A stretch of DNA of 38,798 nucleotides from an uncultured Clostridia bacterium. GTDB lineage: Bacteria; Bacillota; Clostridia; Oscillospirales; Ruminococcaceae. This document shows positions 25,259-33,817 of this stretch, piece after piece (position 1 is the stretch's first letter; every line of letters starts with the position of its first letter). The DNA lies in contig CALZUA010000029.1 in the NCBI GenBank assembly GCA_945829235.1, forward strand, positions 1 through 38,798. The letters run 5' to 3'. The position numbers and the translations under genes were made by a program. The notes beneath the pieces are model-generated. The model made no database searches. It worked only from the letters and a program-made list of their open reading frames with translations, and was not told the origin of the DNA.

Positions 25259-25744
25259 ATGAAAAAAATAACAGCATTTGCAATGGGGATAGTTATGCTT
25301 GTCGGCACACTTTCCGGTTGTATTTCCGAAACGAGAGACACCGATTTGGAACGCATTGATGTAAGCGACCTCTCCGGCGTTTCCAAACCGAATATTGCAC
25401 CGATAGAGTTTGGCGACAACAGCGTAAATTCGGGTGGTTCGCAAACTGCGGAAATTGATTTTTCTGAAGCGGAATATAGTGTTTGCATTGCTGAGTTTGG
25501 GGAATATGATACCGAAAAGGTCAAATCAGCAATATTGGGCAATATAGATATAACTCCCGAAATTATAAGACGTGATAAAAATGAATATCCGATTTATAAG
25601 TGGGATAAGGACGATTTATCTCTTATTATCAATAATAACTCTCCCAATGTTGAGCTTGTTGGAAATGTGTCAATGTTGGCTGAAACCCTTCTTGATAAGC
25701 CCACAAAAATTACGATGGAAATATTGAACTCTACGAGCATCTAA
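25259..25744 (+). CDS. Lipoprotein, N-terminal part (frameshifted at 25705-25709)
   Basis: The start MKKITAFAMGIVMLVGTLSG followed by Cys21 is a lipoprotein signal with a clear lipobox, so the mature protein is anchored outside the membrane. GGGGGA precedes ATG 25259. After ETLLDKPTK the frame goes astray and stops at 25744. One extra A in the five-A run at 25705-25709 would continue the protein as NYDGNIELYEHLNENLDF into the next frame. The joined protein would be about 394 residues. It is third in the ECF sigma operon. Confidence 0.7.
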   Translation: MKKITAFAMGIVMLVGTLSGCISETRDTDLERIDVSDLSGVSKPNIAPIEFGDNSVNSGGSQTAEIDFSEAEYSVCIAEFGEYDTEKVKSAILGNIDITPEIIRRDKNEYPIYKWDKDDLSLIINNNSPNVELVGNVSMLAETLLDKPTKITMEILNSTSI

Positions 25745-25779
25745 ATGAAAATCTTGACTTTTGCACAAGAGAAAATGCC

Positions 25780-26442
25780 GTGGCAAACGTTGTGAATATT
25801 CTTGCCAAGTTTGGAGTAAATATTTACAAAAATGCAGAAGTATATGCATTACATCAGAGCGATATGCAAAAAGTCGTTGATGAAAAATGTGCGGAAGGAA
25901 CATTTTACGATTTTAATTCATACTTAGAAGATGGTGAGTTGAAGCCCATTACATCATACGTTGTTGATAAATCGGATGAGTGCTATTATATGGTTTTTCA
26001 TGAGGAATACGGTGGAGTTCCGCTATACAATGATAATCTTGGCTATAAGTCAATAAAGGATTTGACAATATTTCATCCGGAAATTACTGCTGTTTATTGT
26101 TCGGATGGGTTGGTGGGGCTAAGTGTTGATCAATACCGCAAGATTGAAAAAATAACGCAGCTCATTCCTCCCGAAGCGGCGGCGCAGGTTGTTCAACGTA
26201 AATACGCAAATGTCATGGGGATTGAAAAAATTGAGTTTGACAAGCTGGAACTAATGTACGTTATAACTCCAAATTACATTGACGGGAAAATAAACATAGC
26301 TAAAGCGAAGATGATTCCGGCATGGGTATGCACAATAAGAAAAACAGGTATTACGGTTAATAAGCAGACAGGGTGTGAAGAACCTATGGCTGATAAAAGG
26401 CGTATCATAATTGATGCCCAGAATGGAGTGGAGATAATATGA
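25780..26442 (+). CDS. Lipoprotein, C-terminal part (continues 25259 gene after frameshift)
   Basis: This frame is meaningful from about 25708 and forms the larger, C-terminal part of the lipoprotein. It includes CYYMVFHEEYGGVPLYNDNL and LIPPEAAAQVVQRKYANVMG, then ends with a repeated-strand PepSY/YycI-like look (IPAWVCTIRKTGITVNKQTG ... RRIIIDAQNGVEII). No RBS precedes GTG 25780, so it would not be translated on its own. The DUF-level family is not recognised with certainty. Its stop overlaps ATG 26439 of a truncated membrane-protein gene. Confidence 0.65.
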   Translation: MANVVNILAKFGVNIYKNAEVYALHQSDMQKVVDEKCAEGTFYDFNSYLEDGELKPITSYVVDKSDECYYMVFHEEYGGVPLYNDNLGYKSIKDLTIFHPEITAVYCSDGLVGLSVDQYRKIEKITQLIPPEAAAQVVQRKYANVMGIEKIEFDKLELMYVITPNYIDGKINIAKAKMIPAWVCTIRKTGITVNKQTGCEEPMADKRRIIIDAQNGVEII

Positions 26443-26521
26443 CAGCGTTCCTGAAAGCGTTCACAACGGATTTAAAGCAAAGCTTGTTTTCTCCGAGCTT
26501 TTGGGTAAGAGGTTGAATATC
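26439..26521 (+). pseudogene. 5' end of a membrane-protein gene cut by the IS element
   Basis: ATG 26439 overlaps the lipoprotein stop and reads MTAFLKAFTTDLKQSLFSPS, then FWVRG and a stop. That is a typical cytoplasmic N-terminus of an ABC-2-type permease or similar multi-pass protein, just before its first helix. The IS256-type element begins at 26522. The right flank does not continue it, so the rest of the gene is missing. Confidence 0.45.
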
Positions 26522-27988
26522 GAACCGTGTAAATGCCAATAATACCCACAAAAAAGTGAGGTATTGCACATGAAAAGAACACACGGATTAGATGAAAGAG
26601 AAATGGAACTGGTAAATCTGCTGATGGCGGATTGCCGGACGACAGGAGATATTCAGGCAAAGTTGAAACAGCTTTTTGCCGGGACGATTGAGCAGATGCT
26701 TGAGGCAGAAATGGACGAACATCTCGGCTACGAGAAGAACTCTGCTGCCGGAAACAGCAGAAACGGTTACGGCAAAAAGACGATAATCAGCGATTATGGT
26801 GAGTGCAAAATCGCTGTTCCTCGCGACAGAAACGGCGAATTTGAGCCAAAAGTCATCGAAAAACGACAGACAAGAACCGACGAGATTGAACAGAAAATCT
26901 TGCAAATGTATGCGAAAGGTATGTCACAACGTGACATCGAAGATACGTTAAAGCAAATCTACGGAACCGAGATTTCGCAAGGGTTAGTTTCGAGGATAAC
27001 CGACAAAATCTTGCCCGAAGTCAACGAGTGGCAAAACCGTCCGCTTGAGGCGATTTACCCGGTGGTTTTCTTCGATGGAATCGTGTTCAATTCACGCAAA
27101 GACAACAAAATTGTCACGAAATGCGTGTACTCTGTTCTCGGCATAAACATGGAAGGTCAGAAGGAAATTCTCGGTACTTGGATATCCGAAAACGAGTCTG
27201 CAAGTTTCTATGCGAGCATCTGCGCAGACCTCAAGAACCGCGGTGTGAAAGACATTTTCATCGCCTGTCACGATAACCTTACGGGGCTTTGTGATGCGAT
27301 AAACTCGGTTTTTCCGAAGACAAAAAATCAGCTCTGCATAGTCCATCAGATACGCAACAGCTGCAAGTTTGTTCCGTACAAAGACCGCAAGTCAGTATGC
27401 GCTGACTTGAAGAAAATTTACGGTGCGGTAAATCTTGATGACGCTGAATTTGCCAAGGAAGAATTCCGCGAGAAGTGGGATAAGAAGTACCCGAATATCC
27501 TGAAATCCTGGGATAAAAACTGGGCTGAATTGACCGTATTTTTCGAATATCCGCAGGAGATTCGGAAGATAATATATACAACGAATGCCGTCGAAGGTTA
27601 CCACAGAATGGTGCGGAAATTCACCAAATCCAAGTCGATTTTTCCGACCGATGACGCTATTCGCAAGGTCGTTTATATGAGCGTTGTGGAGATTTCAAAG
27701 AAGTGGACTATGCCTATACGAGACTGGGGACTGGCATACTCGCAATTTGCGATTTTCTTCGAGGATAGGTTCGCAGCCTGACGGCTGACGAGGGCTCTGC
27801 CCTCGTGCTCCCGAGGTTTATCCGCTTTAGGAATATCCGGTGAAAAATGCAAAGGCAGCAACATTCCTGCTGCTGTCCTTCACCGTTTTATTCCACAGCC
27901 TGCATCGGGTCGCTCCCCAGCGTTGCCCTGTTTGGCTACATTTTTAGTATTGGTACGTTTTGGGGGATTATTCGCGTTTACACAGTTC
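26522..27988 (+). mobile_element. IS256-family insertion sequence
   Basis: A 1467-base element bounded by imperfect inverted repeats. The left end reads GAACCGTGTAAATGCCAATA; the right end, on the opposite strand, reads GAACTGTGTAAACGCGAATA. The similarity continues for about 31 bases with a few mismatches. It contains one transposase gene and a downstream region (27782-27988) with a perfect ACGAGGGC/GCCCTCGT hairpin (27788-27806). No matching 8-9 base target duplication is visible, so flanking deletion or an old insertion is likely. Confidence 0.85.
26570..27781 (+). CDS. IS256-family (mutator-type) transposase
   Basis: A 403-residue transposase of normal family length. Conserved blocks include EMDEHLGYEKNSAAGNSRNG near the N-terminus, the DDE-domain start VVFFDGIVFNSR (first Asp), ISENESASFYASICADLKNR, FIACHDNLTGLCDAINSVFP (second Asp region) and QLCIVHQIRNS. 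The catalytic Glu region is TTNAVEGYHRMVRKFTKSK. ATG 26570 is preferred over the TTG two codons earlier; GTGAGG lies 9 bases upstream. It appears intact and could be active. Confidence 0.95.
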   Translation: MKRTHGLDEREMELVNLLMADCRTTGDIQAKLKQLFAGTIEQMLEAEMDEHLGYEKNSAAGNSRNGYGKKTIISDYGECKIAVPRDRNGEFEPKVIEKRQTRTDEIEQKILQMYAKGMSQRDIEDTLKQIYGTEISQGLVSRITDKILPEVNEWQNRPLEAIYPVVFFDGIVFNSRKDNKIVTKCVYSVLGINMEGQKEILGTWISENESASFYASICADLKNRGVKDIFIACHDNLTGLCDAINSVFPKTKNQLCIVHQIRNSCKFVPYKDRKSVCADLKKIYGAVNLDDAEFAKEEFREKWDKKYPNILKSWDKNWAELTVFFEYPQEIRKIIYTTNAVEGYHRMVRKFTKSKSIFPTDDAIRKVVYMSVVEISKKWTMPIRDWGLAYSQFAIFFEDRFAA

Positions 27989-28004
27989 TTTTTTCAGACC
28001 CAAC

Positions 28005-28031
28005 TACTGCGCAAGAGATGTTCTCGCGCAG
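28005..28031. terminator. Hairpin between the IS element and the precursor gene
   Basis: CTGCGC / GCGCAG with a few more pairs inside (AGA/TCT) forms a stem. It is followed by TTTGTTC on the plus strand and has no T run on the minus strand. It may be the old terminator of the sigma operon. Confidence 0.4.
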
Positions 28032-28055
28032 TTTGTTCATTATGTGGTTAAGCAA

Positions 28056-28373
28056 TCAGCCCCATGAATCGTTGAGTTTGTTCGCCGCTTTCTGGCCAAA
28101 AAACATAGCAGTGGTGATATATGCAAAGAATTGACCCCATGTTCTTTTACGACCGCGCGCGTCATAAAGTCCGCCGCTTACTGCATCAAGAGCGTTCGCG
28201 TCAAGCTCGTCGCTCTCAAGCTCCGACTTCAGCTTCTCAATGTGCTCATCGGTAAGCTCTACGCCGTTATCCTTGAACAGCTTCTGAACCTCGCTTTTCT
28301 CCTCAATCGCGCTGAGCTTTGCCATGAACTCGTCGTTCTGCAGAAGTTCCTTCATCTTTTCTTCGTTTGTCAT
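28056..28373 (-). CDS. Nif11-type leader peptide precursor A
   Basis: A 105-residue precursor. The leader (1-68) has the Nif11-like pattern NDEFMAKLSAIEEKSEVQKL, DNGVELTDEHIEKL and the cleavage region DELDANALDAVSGG. The 37-residue core starts after GG and has a basic N-terminal part (LYDARGRKRTWGQ), a hydrophobic middle (FFAYITTAMFFG) and ends NDSWG. It contains no Cys, so neither lanthionine nor disulfide bridging is possible. GGAGG lies 8 bases before the start. It has its own non-sigma-A promoter element, shared with the two other precursors. It is a secreted peptide, possibly a bacteriocin or signal, by inference. Confidence 0.85.
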   Translation of the reverse strand: MTNEEKMKELLQNDEFMAKLSAIEEKSEVQKLFKDNGVELTDEHIEKLKSELESDELDANALDAVSGGLYDARGRKRTWGQFFAYITTAMFFGQKAANKLNDSWG

Positions 28374-28428
28374 TGTTTTTTCCTCCGTTATTGTTATTTT
28401 GTTTCCGGCGTTATTGCCGTTCGTTTAT

Positions 28429-28457
28429 GTATACACCTTGGCGGCGTATGTGTTACA
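28429..28457 (-). promoter_or_regulatory. ECF-type promoter of precursor A
   Basis: On the minus strand TGTAAC (28452-28457), 17 bases, GTATAC (28429-28434). The start codon lies 58 bases from the -10 edge, as in the other two copies. A 5' hairpin CGGC/GCCG (28406-28409 with 28416-28419) follows. Confidence 0.7.
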
Positions 28458-28467
28458 TTTTCGTTTT

Positions 28468-28803
28468 TTACTTGGAAAGTATCTGTCTGATTCCGCTGAC
28501 TGTAGTTGATACGCAACCGTATGCGCAAAACGCTGTCCATGCTACTGTAACAGCACCTACTGCCAAGAGAGATAAGAATCCGCCGCTAACATTCTCAAGA
28601 GCATTTTCGTCAAGCTCGTCTGCTTCGATTATACCCTCAGCCTCTGCGAACTCCTTTACTACCTCGCTTATCTCCTCCATGCTTCCGGTTACGCCATTCT
28701 TTCTGAAAAGCTCCTCAAGCTCCTCGCGGGAAGATACCGCCTTCATGTTCTCCACGAACTCTTCATTGCTAAGTACTGCGATTACACTTTCTCTGGTTGT
28801 CAT
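28468..28803 (-). CDS. Nif11-type leader peptide precursor B
   Basis: A 111-residue precursor. The leader (1-75) contains LSNEEFVENMKAVSSREELE, RKNGV and the cleavage region DELDENALENVSGG. The 36-residue core is hydrophobic (FLSLLAVGAVTVAWTAF), holds two Cys in FCAYGC and ends RQILSK. The start is the ATG at 28803, preceded by GGAGGAAAAAAC, identical to precursor A and C; longer frames upstream lack an RBS. A membrane-active peptide is likely from the composition. Confidence 0.85.
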   Translation of the reverse strand: MTTRESVIAVLSNEEFVENMKAVSSREELEELFRKNGVTGSMEEISEVVKEFAEAEGIIEADELDENALENVSGGFLSLLAVGAVTVAWTAFCAYGCVSTTVSGIRQILSK

Positions 28804-28858
28804 TGTTTTTTCCTCCGTAAATTTAATTTCTGTTCCGGTGTTCTCACCGTTCATTTGT

Positions 28859-28887
28859 GTATACACCGTATCGCCGTATGTGTTACA
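28859..28887 (-). promoter_or_regulatory. ECF-type promoter of precursor B
   Basis: On the minus strand TGTAAC (28882-28887), 17 bases, GTATAC (28859-28864). Hairpin CGGTG/CACCG (28836-28849) follows in the leader. The rest of 28888-29013 shows no gene. Confidence 0.7.
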
Positions 28888-29013
28888 TTTTTTCACAAAA
28901 CATTTTCTTGTTTCTCCAAAAAGTATCTCTTTTATATAAACTATAATTTTTATTGTGTTAAAAACCATTCTGAACCGGCGAACACTTTTGATTTTACAGG
29001 ATTGTAAAATTAC

Positions 29014-29044
29014 AAAAAATCCTGCCAACAAACTGTCGGCAGGA
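29014..29044 (-). terminator. Terminator of the exporter operon
   Basis: On the minus strand a TCCTGCC...GGCAGGA hairpin is followed by six Ts. It ends the operon sigma-HlyD-ABC-ABC before precursor B. Confidence 0.85.
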
Positions 29045-29106
29045 CTATCTTTATTCGGAAAATCAACAACCACGTCAACGTCCTAAACAAAAATTCAAAA
29101 CGTTTT

Positions 29107-31662
29107 CTATGCCATCTGACGACTTGCAAACTGCCGGAAAAGACCTTCCTTCTGCATAAGCTCAGCGTAGGTTCCCTGTTCGGCAATTCTTCCTTTGTCC
29201 AATACGATTATTCTGTCACAATTTATAACCGTACTAAGTCTGTGCGCAATAACCAATTTCGTTGCCGGTATTCTTTCAAGAGTATCGGTTACTGTTCGTT
29301 GCGTTACATTATCAAGAGCGCTGGTTGCTTCATCAAAAAACAAAATCTTAGGCTTGGAGATAAGGGCGCGAGCAATCAGGATACGTTGCTTCTGACCGCC
29401 GGAAATTGTTCCGCAATTCTCGCTGAGCACGGTATTCAATCCCATCGGCATCTCATTGATATCTTCCATAAGTCCGACCGATTTCACAGCTTCTTCTACG
29501 TCAGCCTTGCTCGCTGACGGTGAAGTTATTGCAATATTTTCAAAAATGCTCCCCGAAATCAGCTTTCCGTCTTGAAGAACAACGCCTATCTTTTTCCTCA
29601 GCTCCCTTTTGTCAAGACTTTCAATATCCTTGTTATCATAAAAAACTTTTCCACTTTTGGGCTTCTCAAATCCCAGCAGTATTTTCAGAAGTGTGGATTT
29701 TCCGCAACCGGACGCTCCCACAATTCCTACATATTCTCCCGCTTTGATATTCAGAGAAAGTCCGTCAATCGCATTTGGCGAGTCATCGGAATACGAAAAA
29801 ACTATGTTGCTTATTTCAATTTCACCGGTAATGTTGCCGGGAAGTTCTTTTGCATCGTCATATTCCGGCAATGCCGAAAGAATAGGTTCAAGTCTGTCAA
29901 TTGCCGGTCTGAGCCGCCTTATCTGAAGCATTCCGTCAACCAACTGAGCTACCGCGGCAGAAAAAGAACCGAAAACGGTATTGAACGCAATAAATTCGCC
30001 AATGCTTACCTTCAACTCGGATTTCACTACAATTATATAAAACACTATTGAGAAAATACTGCCGGCGGCAAGTGAAATCACGCTTCCCAATTCTGCTATT
30101 TTGCCCGAAACCTCTTTTCGTACACGCAGGCGGCTGTATGGTTTCAGGAATTCATATATTGCTCGGTCTTCTACTCCGGCAATTCTTATCTTGGATATAC
30201 CACCGACAAACTGGTACATTATCGAGGAGGTGCTTCCCTCCAATTCCGCGCAGGCAAAATCGTGCTTTAGCGACAGGCTGTTGATTATATAATAAACCGC
30301 CGAATAAACCACAGTCATAAGCAATCCTATCCACATCAATTCTGCCGAATACAATCCCATTCGTACAAGGCAGATAACAAGATTTATAATTGCCGCTATG
30401 CTTACAACCATCACGGTTACACACGAAGCCACTATTCCCGATGCCGCCATAACTCTTTGTGCAAGGTCTGCCGATTCAAATTGTCTGAAAAAGCTCTCCG
30501 GCAAATTGAACAGACGGTCATATACCGCATTCTGAAAATCATACGAAATATGATGTGCTATCTTATACTGCGAAAGATTTTTCACCACGGAAAACATTAC
30601 ATTTGAAGCCAAGAACGCGGTCATCAAGCCGCCCAGCTGAAACAATATGCTTTCAGCGCCAAGCGGTATAAACTCGTCATACAGCTTCTGGCTTATAATC
30701 GGTACAATCAATCCGATAAGTGCAACAACAACGGAAAGCACAAGCAAAATCACAGCGTCGGTTGCCTTTAGGCTTGCAATTCCGAAATGAAAAATATCCT
30801 TAAAACCAAGTTTTTTCGTTGGAAGCGGCTTGCATATAACGTATGCATTCACATCATATTTCTCGGCATTTTTTGCAGTAATCTTTTTCCGTTCACCGTT
30901 TTTGGGATTATAAGCTTCATAGGAATGTCCGCCTTTTGGAAAAAGCGCAACCGGCGTTCCGTCAGCGAGAAACGCTACCATTTCCCCCTGATCGTTTTTG
31001 TACCAGTTTTCTTCGAGAATTACCTTGCGATAGGAAAAGTGAGATACTCTGGCAATATCCGAAAGCTGAGGTTCATCGCCGTATGCCTGTTTTACCTTCT
31101 CGTATGGAGCAATTGTTATCCGCTTCTTGCGGCAGATTACAGAAATGCAGTCATACAGCGGTTTCCCGATTTTATCACCAAGCTGTGCTTCGCTGTTTTT
31201 GCTGAACGAATCCTGTATCAGTTCCAGTATCTTACGCGCAGTCTGTTCCCTGTCGCGCTGGCTCTTGATAATAAAACTGTCCTCGGCAACTGTATTTATC
31301 CTATATTGGTCTACAAGTCCTCCGTTGAATCCCTCAACCTCATAATTCCTGATACCTGCTTTCTTCGCGAATTTTTCACAAAGAATTTTTGTTGCACCAT
31401 TCTCAATGATTTCAAGACTTGCCGTTTCAGCCGCCGCAAAGCAAAAACGCCAAGAATTGCCGTCAATGTCATTGTAGCAAAATCCCGGAATTACCTCTCC
31501 GACTGTTGCTTTATAGCAAAAAGACCTGCGCCCCGGTTTTCCGTTAATTACCGGAACAATGTACATAAGAACTTCTCCGTTGCTCACACGATATGCGTTT
31601 ACAGACGATTCGGTTATATAAACACCGCCGCCCTTGAGCAATACAGAATTATCTTGTTTCAT
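29107..31662 (-). CDS. NHLM peptide export ABC transporter, ATP-binding/permease protein (no peptidase)
   Basis: An 851-residue half transporter. The first ~290 residues form a cytoplasmic domain peculiar to this NHLM subfamily (SDIARVSHFSYRKVILEENW), in place of a C39 peptidase. The membrane domain of about six helices runs from about 300 to 590. The ATPase has Walker A GASGCGKST, signature ISGGQKQR and Walker B ILFFDEATSALD. Its start overlaps the previous ABC gene by 14 bases, so it is made together with it; the two probably form a heterodimer or act in sequence. It is last in the exporter operon. Family: NHLM bacteriocin system ABC transporter. Confidence 0.9.
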   Translation of the reverse strand: MKQDNSVLLKGGGVYITESSVNAYRVSNGEVLMYIVPVINGKPGRRSFCYKATVGEVIPGFCYNDIDGNSWRFCFAAAETASLEIIENGATKILCEKFAKKAGIRNYEVEGFNGGLVDQYRINTVAEDSFIIKSQRDREQTARKILELIQDSFSKNSEAQLGDKIGKPLYDCISVICRKKRITIAPYEKVKQAYGDEPQLSDIARVSHFSYRKVILEENWYKNDQGEMVAFLADGTPVALFPKGGHSYEAYNPKNGERKKITAKNAEKYDVNAYVICKPLPTKKLGFKDIFHFGIASLKATDAVILLVLSVVVALIGLIVPIISQKLYDEFIPLGAESILFQLGGLMTAFLASNVMFSVVKNLSQYKIAHHISYDFQNAVYDRLFNLPESFFRQFESADLAQRVMAASGIVASCVTVMVVSIAAIINLVICLVRMGLYSAELMWIGLLMTVVYSAVYYIINSLSLKHDFACAELEGSTSSIMYQFVGGISKIRIAGVEDRAIYEFLKPYSRLRVRKEVSGKIAELGSVISLAAGSIFSIVFYIIVVKSELKVSIGEFIAFNTVFGSFSAAVAQLVDGMLQIRRLRPAIDRLEPILSALPEYDDAKELPGNITGEIEISNIVFSYSDDSPNAIDGLSLNIKAGEYVGIVGASGCGKSTLLKILLGFEKPKSGKVFYDNKDIESLDKRELRKKIGVVLQDGKLISGSIFENIAITSPSASKADVEEAVKSVGLMEDINEMPMGLNTVLSENCGTISGGQKQRILIARALISKPKILFFDEATSALDNVTQRTVTDTLERIPATKLVIAHRLSTVINCDRIIVLDKGRIAEQGTYAELMQKEGLFRQFASRQMA

Positions 31663-33817
31663 GAGTTTCCCCTTCGTTATTGTTTATAAAGCTCCGATAC
31701 AAACCATCAACATTGCAAAGCTCCTCGTGTGTTCCGCTTTGCTCAATTCTGCCGTGCGACATAACTATTATCCGGTCACAATCTCTTATTGCACTTAATC
31801 GATGTGCAATAATTATACAAGTACAACCTCTTCGCTTAATGTTGTCGATAATCTGCTTCTCCACAACTGGGTCAAGAGCACTGGTTGCCTCGTCCATTAT
31901 GAGTACCGTGGGATTTAGCACAAGCGCTCTTGCAATTTCAAGGCGCTGACGCTGTCCGCCGGACAGGTTTGCAGCGCCCTCCGACAAACGGTAGTCATAA
32001 GCGCCGGGCTTCTGCGTAATTAAATCATGTATGCAAGCGTCCTTTGCCGCCGCAATCATATCCGCCTCGGAAACGTTGCTGTTCCACATAGTGAGGTTAT
32101 CGCGAATAGTGCCGGAAAAGAGCGTTATGTCTTGACTTACCGTTGAAATGCTTGCATTCAGCACCTCGTTCGGTATCTCCTTTGCCGGAATACCGTCGAA
32201 CAACAACTCGCCGCTCCATGGTGCATATAGTCCGCTGACAATTTTTGATACCGTTGACTTTCCGCAACCCGATGAACCAACAAACGCAATCGACCTGCCG
32301 CACTCTGCCTTACAGCTGAAATCCTGTATTAAAGGCGGCTTTAAACTGCTGTATCCAAATGAGATGTTTCGTAATTCCACAGAGCCGTTCAGTTTGGTTC
32401 GTAAACCCTGATTCGGAGTTTTATCTGTAAATTTTTCATCAACAGAATAGTTTTCAATGTCCTCCACACGGTCTATATCCGCCTTAACCGCTTGAAAACT
32501 CTTTACAAATCCAACCATTTTCTCCACGGGTTCAGAAAAAGAACCAAACAGCGTCGTAAATGCAACAAGCTGACCGATTGACATTTTCCCGTTGATTACA
32601 AGATATCCTCCTGTCAGGAGTATAGCCGCATCAGCGGCAATTTTCAGCGCCGATGGAATTGCATTTGCAATCTGCTGATAACGGCTGAGCTTCTGTTCAA
32701 GACAAACCGCTTTGGCATTATATCCCAAAATTCGTTCAATATATGCCGATTCCGCGCCGGAAGCTTTCAGAGTACTTGTTATCTCAAGTCCCGCACAAAC
32801 AGCACCGTTTAGTTTGCCGTTATCCTGACGAAATTTTATTGAAAGCTCGCCAAGCTTGTGAGAAGTAATCCGCGTTATCAAAATATTTATCAGTGCGCTT
32901 ACAACGGCAATTGCAGAAAGCAGAGGGCTGTAAATTATCAGCATAATGAGATAAAATACAACTACCACCATATCCAAAATTGTTTCTGCCAAATCGCCTG
33001 TCAGAAAGTCGTTTATGCCGGTGTTACTTGAAATTCTGTTTACAATATCGCCTGCGTATCTCTGGTCAAAAAAGCTTATCGGAAGCCGAAACAAGGAATA
33101 GAGAAATTTCCGCGAGGACAACAATGCCATCTTTTTCTGTAGCTTTAACAGCACTCTGCTTCGATAGAGCGTCAGTCCAAACTGAATGACAATTATAACA
33201 GCCATTGCAATAATAAGCTGCCAGAACCAGTCTGTGTTTCCCGATATAAGCACATCGTCCAGAATAACTTGACTTAGCATCGGAAGCGCAAGTCCCGGAA
33301 AAACCAACAATAGCCCCGCGAACAAGGTTTGTGCAACCGCACCGTATTGTCCCGAAAGACGCTCTGAAAAAATACCGCCTATATTGCTTTTCTTTTTCTC
33401 TTTCTTAAATTCCGATGTGGGAGAAAACGTTAAAACAATGCCTGTAAAACTGCTGTCAAGCTCTTCCATTGAAAGAACTCTTCTGCCGACAGCCGGATCG
33501 TTTATCACGGGCTTTTTTCCGCGAAAGCCCTCGAAGACAACAAAATGATTGAAATTCCAGTGGATAATGCAAGGGGGCGTCAGCTTTTTCAGCGCTTCCG
33601 GCTCTTTTCTGTAACCGTGACACTCAAGTCCGTATTTTTTTGCCGCGCGCATTATGTTTCCCGCATTGCAACCATCGCGGGATACTCCTGTTTCAATTCG
33701 CATCTGCTCAAGCGCAAGATGTTTGCCGAAATAGGCAAATATCATTGAGAGTGAAGCCGCTCCGCACTCCGTTGCTTCCATCTGATATACTGTCGGAGTT
33801 CTTGCATATTTCTTCAT
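31649..33817 (-). CDS. NHLM peptide export ABC transporter with C39 leader peptidase
   Basis: A 722-residue peptidase-containing ABC transporter. The N-terminal C39 domain is intact: catalytic Cys in MEATECGAASLSMIFAYFG, His in IHWNFNHFVVFEGF and Asp in INDPAVGRR. It should cut the leaders after GG while exporting the core. The membrane domain runs from about 155 to 450. The ATPase carries GSSGCGKST, LSGGQRQRLEIARAL and VLIMDEATSALD. ATG 33817 shares a base with the HlyD-like stop (TGATG) and has GGAGG upstream; a longer frame lies within the HlyD gene. Substrates are most likely precursors A, B and C. Confidence 0.93.
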   Translation of the reverse strand: MKKYARTPTVYQMEATECGAASLSMIFAYFGKHLALEQMRIETGVSRDGCNAGNIMRAAKKYGLECHGYRKEPEALKKLTPPCIIHWNFNHFVVFEGFRGKKPVINDPAVGRRVLSMEELDSSFTGIVLTFSPTSEFKKEKKKSNIGGIFSERLSGQYGAVAQTLFAGLLLVFPGLALPMLSQVILDDVLISGNTDWFWQLIIAMAVIIVIQFGLTLYRSRVLLKLQKKMALLSSRKFLYSLFRLPISFFDQRYAGDIVNRISSNTGINDFLTGDLAETILDMVVVVFYLIMLIIYSPLLSAIAVVSALINILITRITSHKLGELSIKFRQDNGKLNGAVCAGLEITSTLKASGAESAYIERILGYNAKAVCLEQKLSRYQQIANAIPSALKIAADAAILLTGGYLVINGKMSIGQLVAFTTLFGSFSEPVEKMVGFVKSFQAVKADIDRVEDIENYSVDEKFTDKTPNQGLRTKLNGSVELRNISFGYSSLKPPLIQDFSCKAECGRSIAFVGSSGCGKSTVSKIVSGLYAPWSGELLFDGIPAKEIPNEVLNASISTVSQDITLFSGTIRDNLTMWNSNVSEADMIAAAKDACIHDLITQKPGAYDYRLSEGAANLSGGQRQRLEIARALVLNPTVLIMDEATSALDPVVEKQIIDNIKRRGCTCIIIAHRLSAIRDCDRIIVMSHGRIEQSGTHEELCNVDGLYRSFINNNEGETHETR

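Noticed and set aside
26513-27997. Target-site duplication flanking the IS256 element
   Set aside because: The 8-9 bases on the two sides do not match at any reasonable choice of ends.
30787-31689. 300-codon plus-strand frame opposite the second NHLM ABC gene
   Set aside because: Antisense to a coherent transporter gene; no supporting signals.
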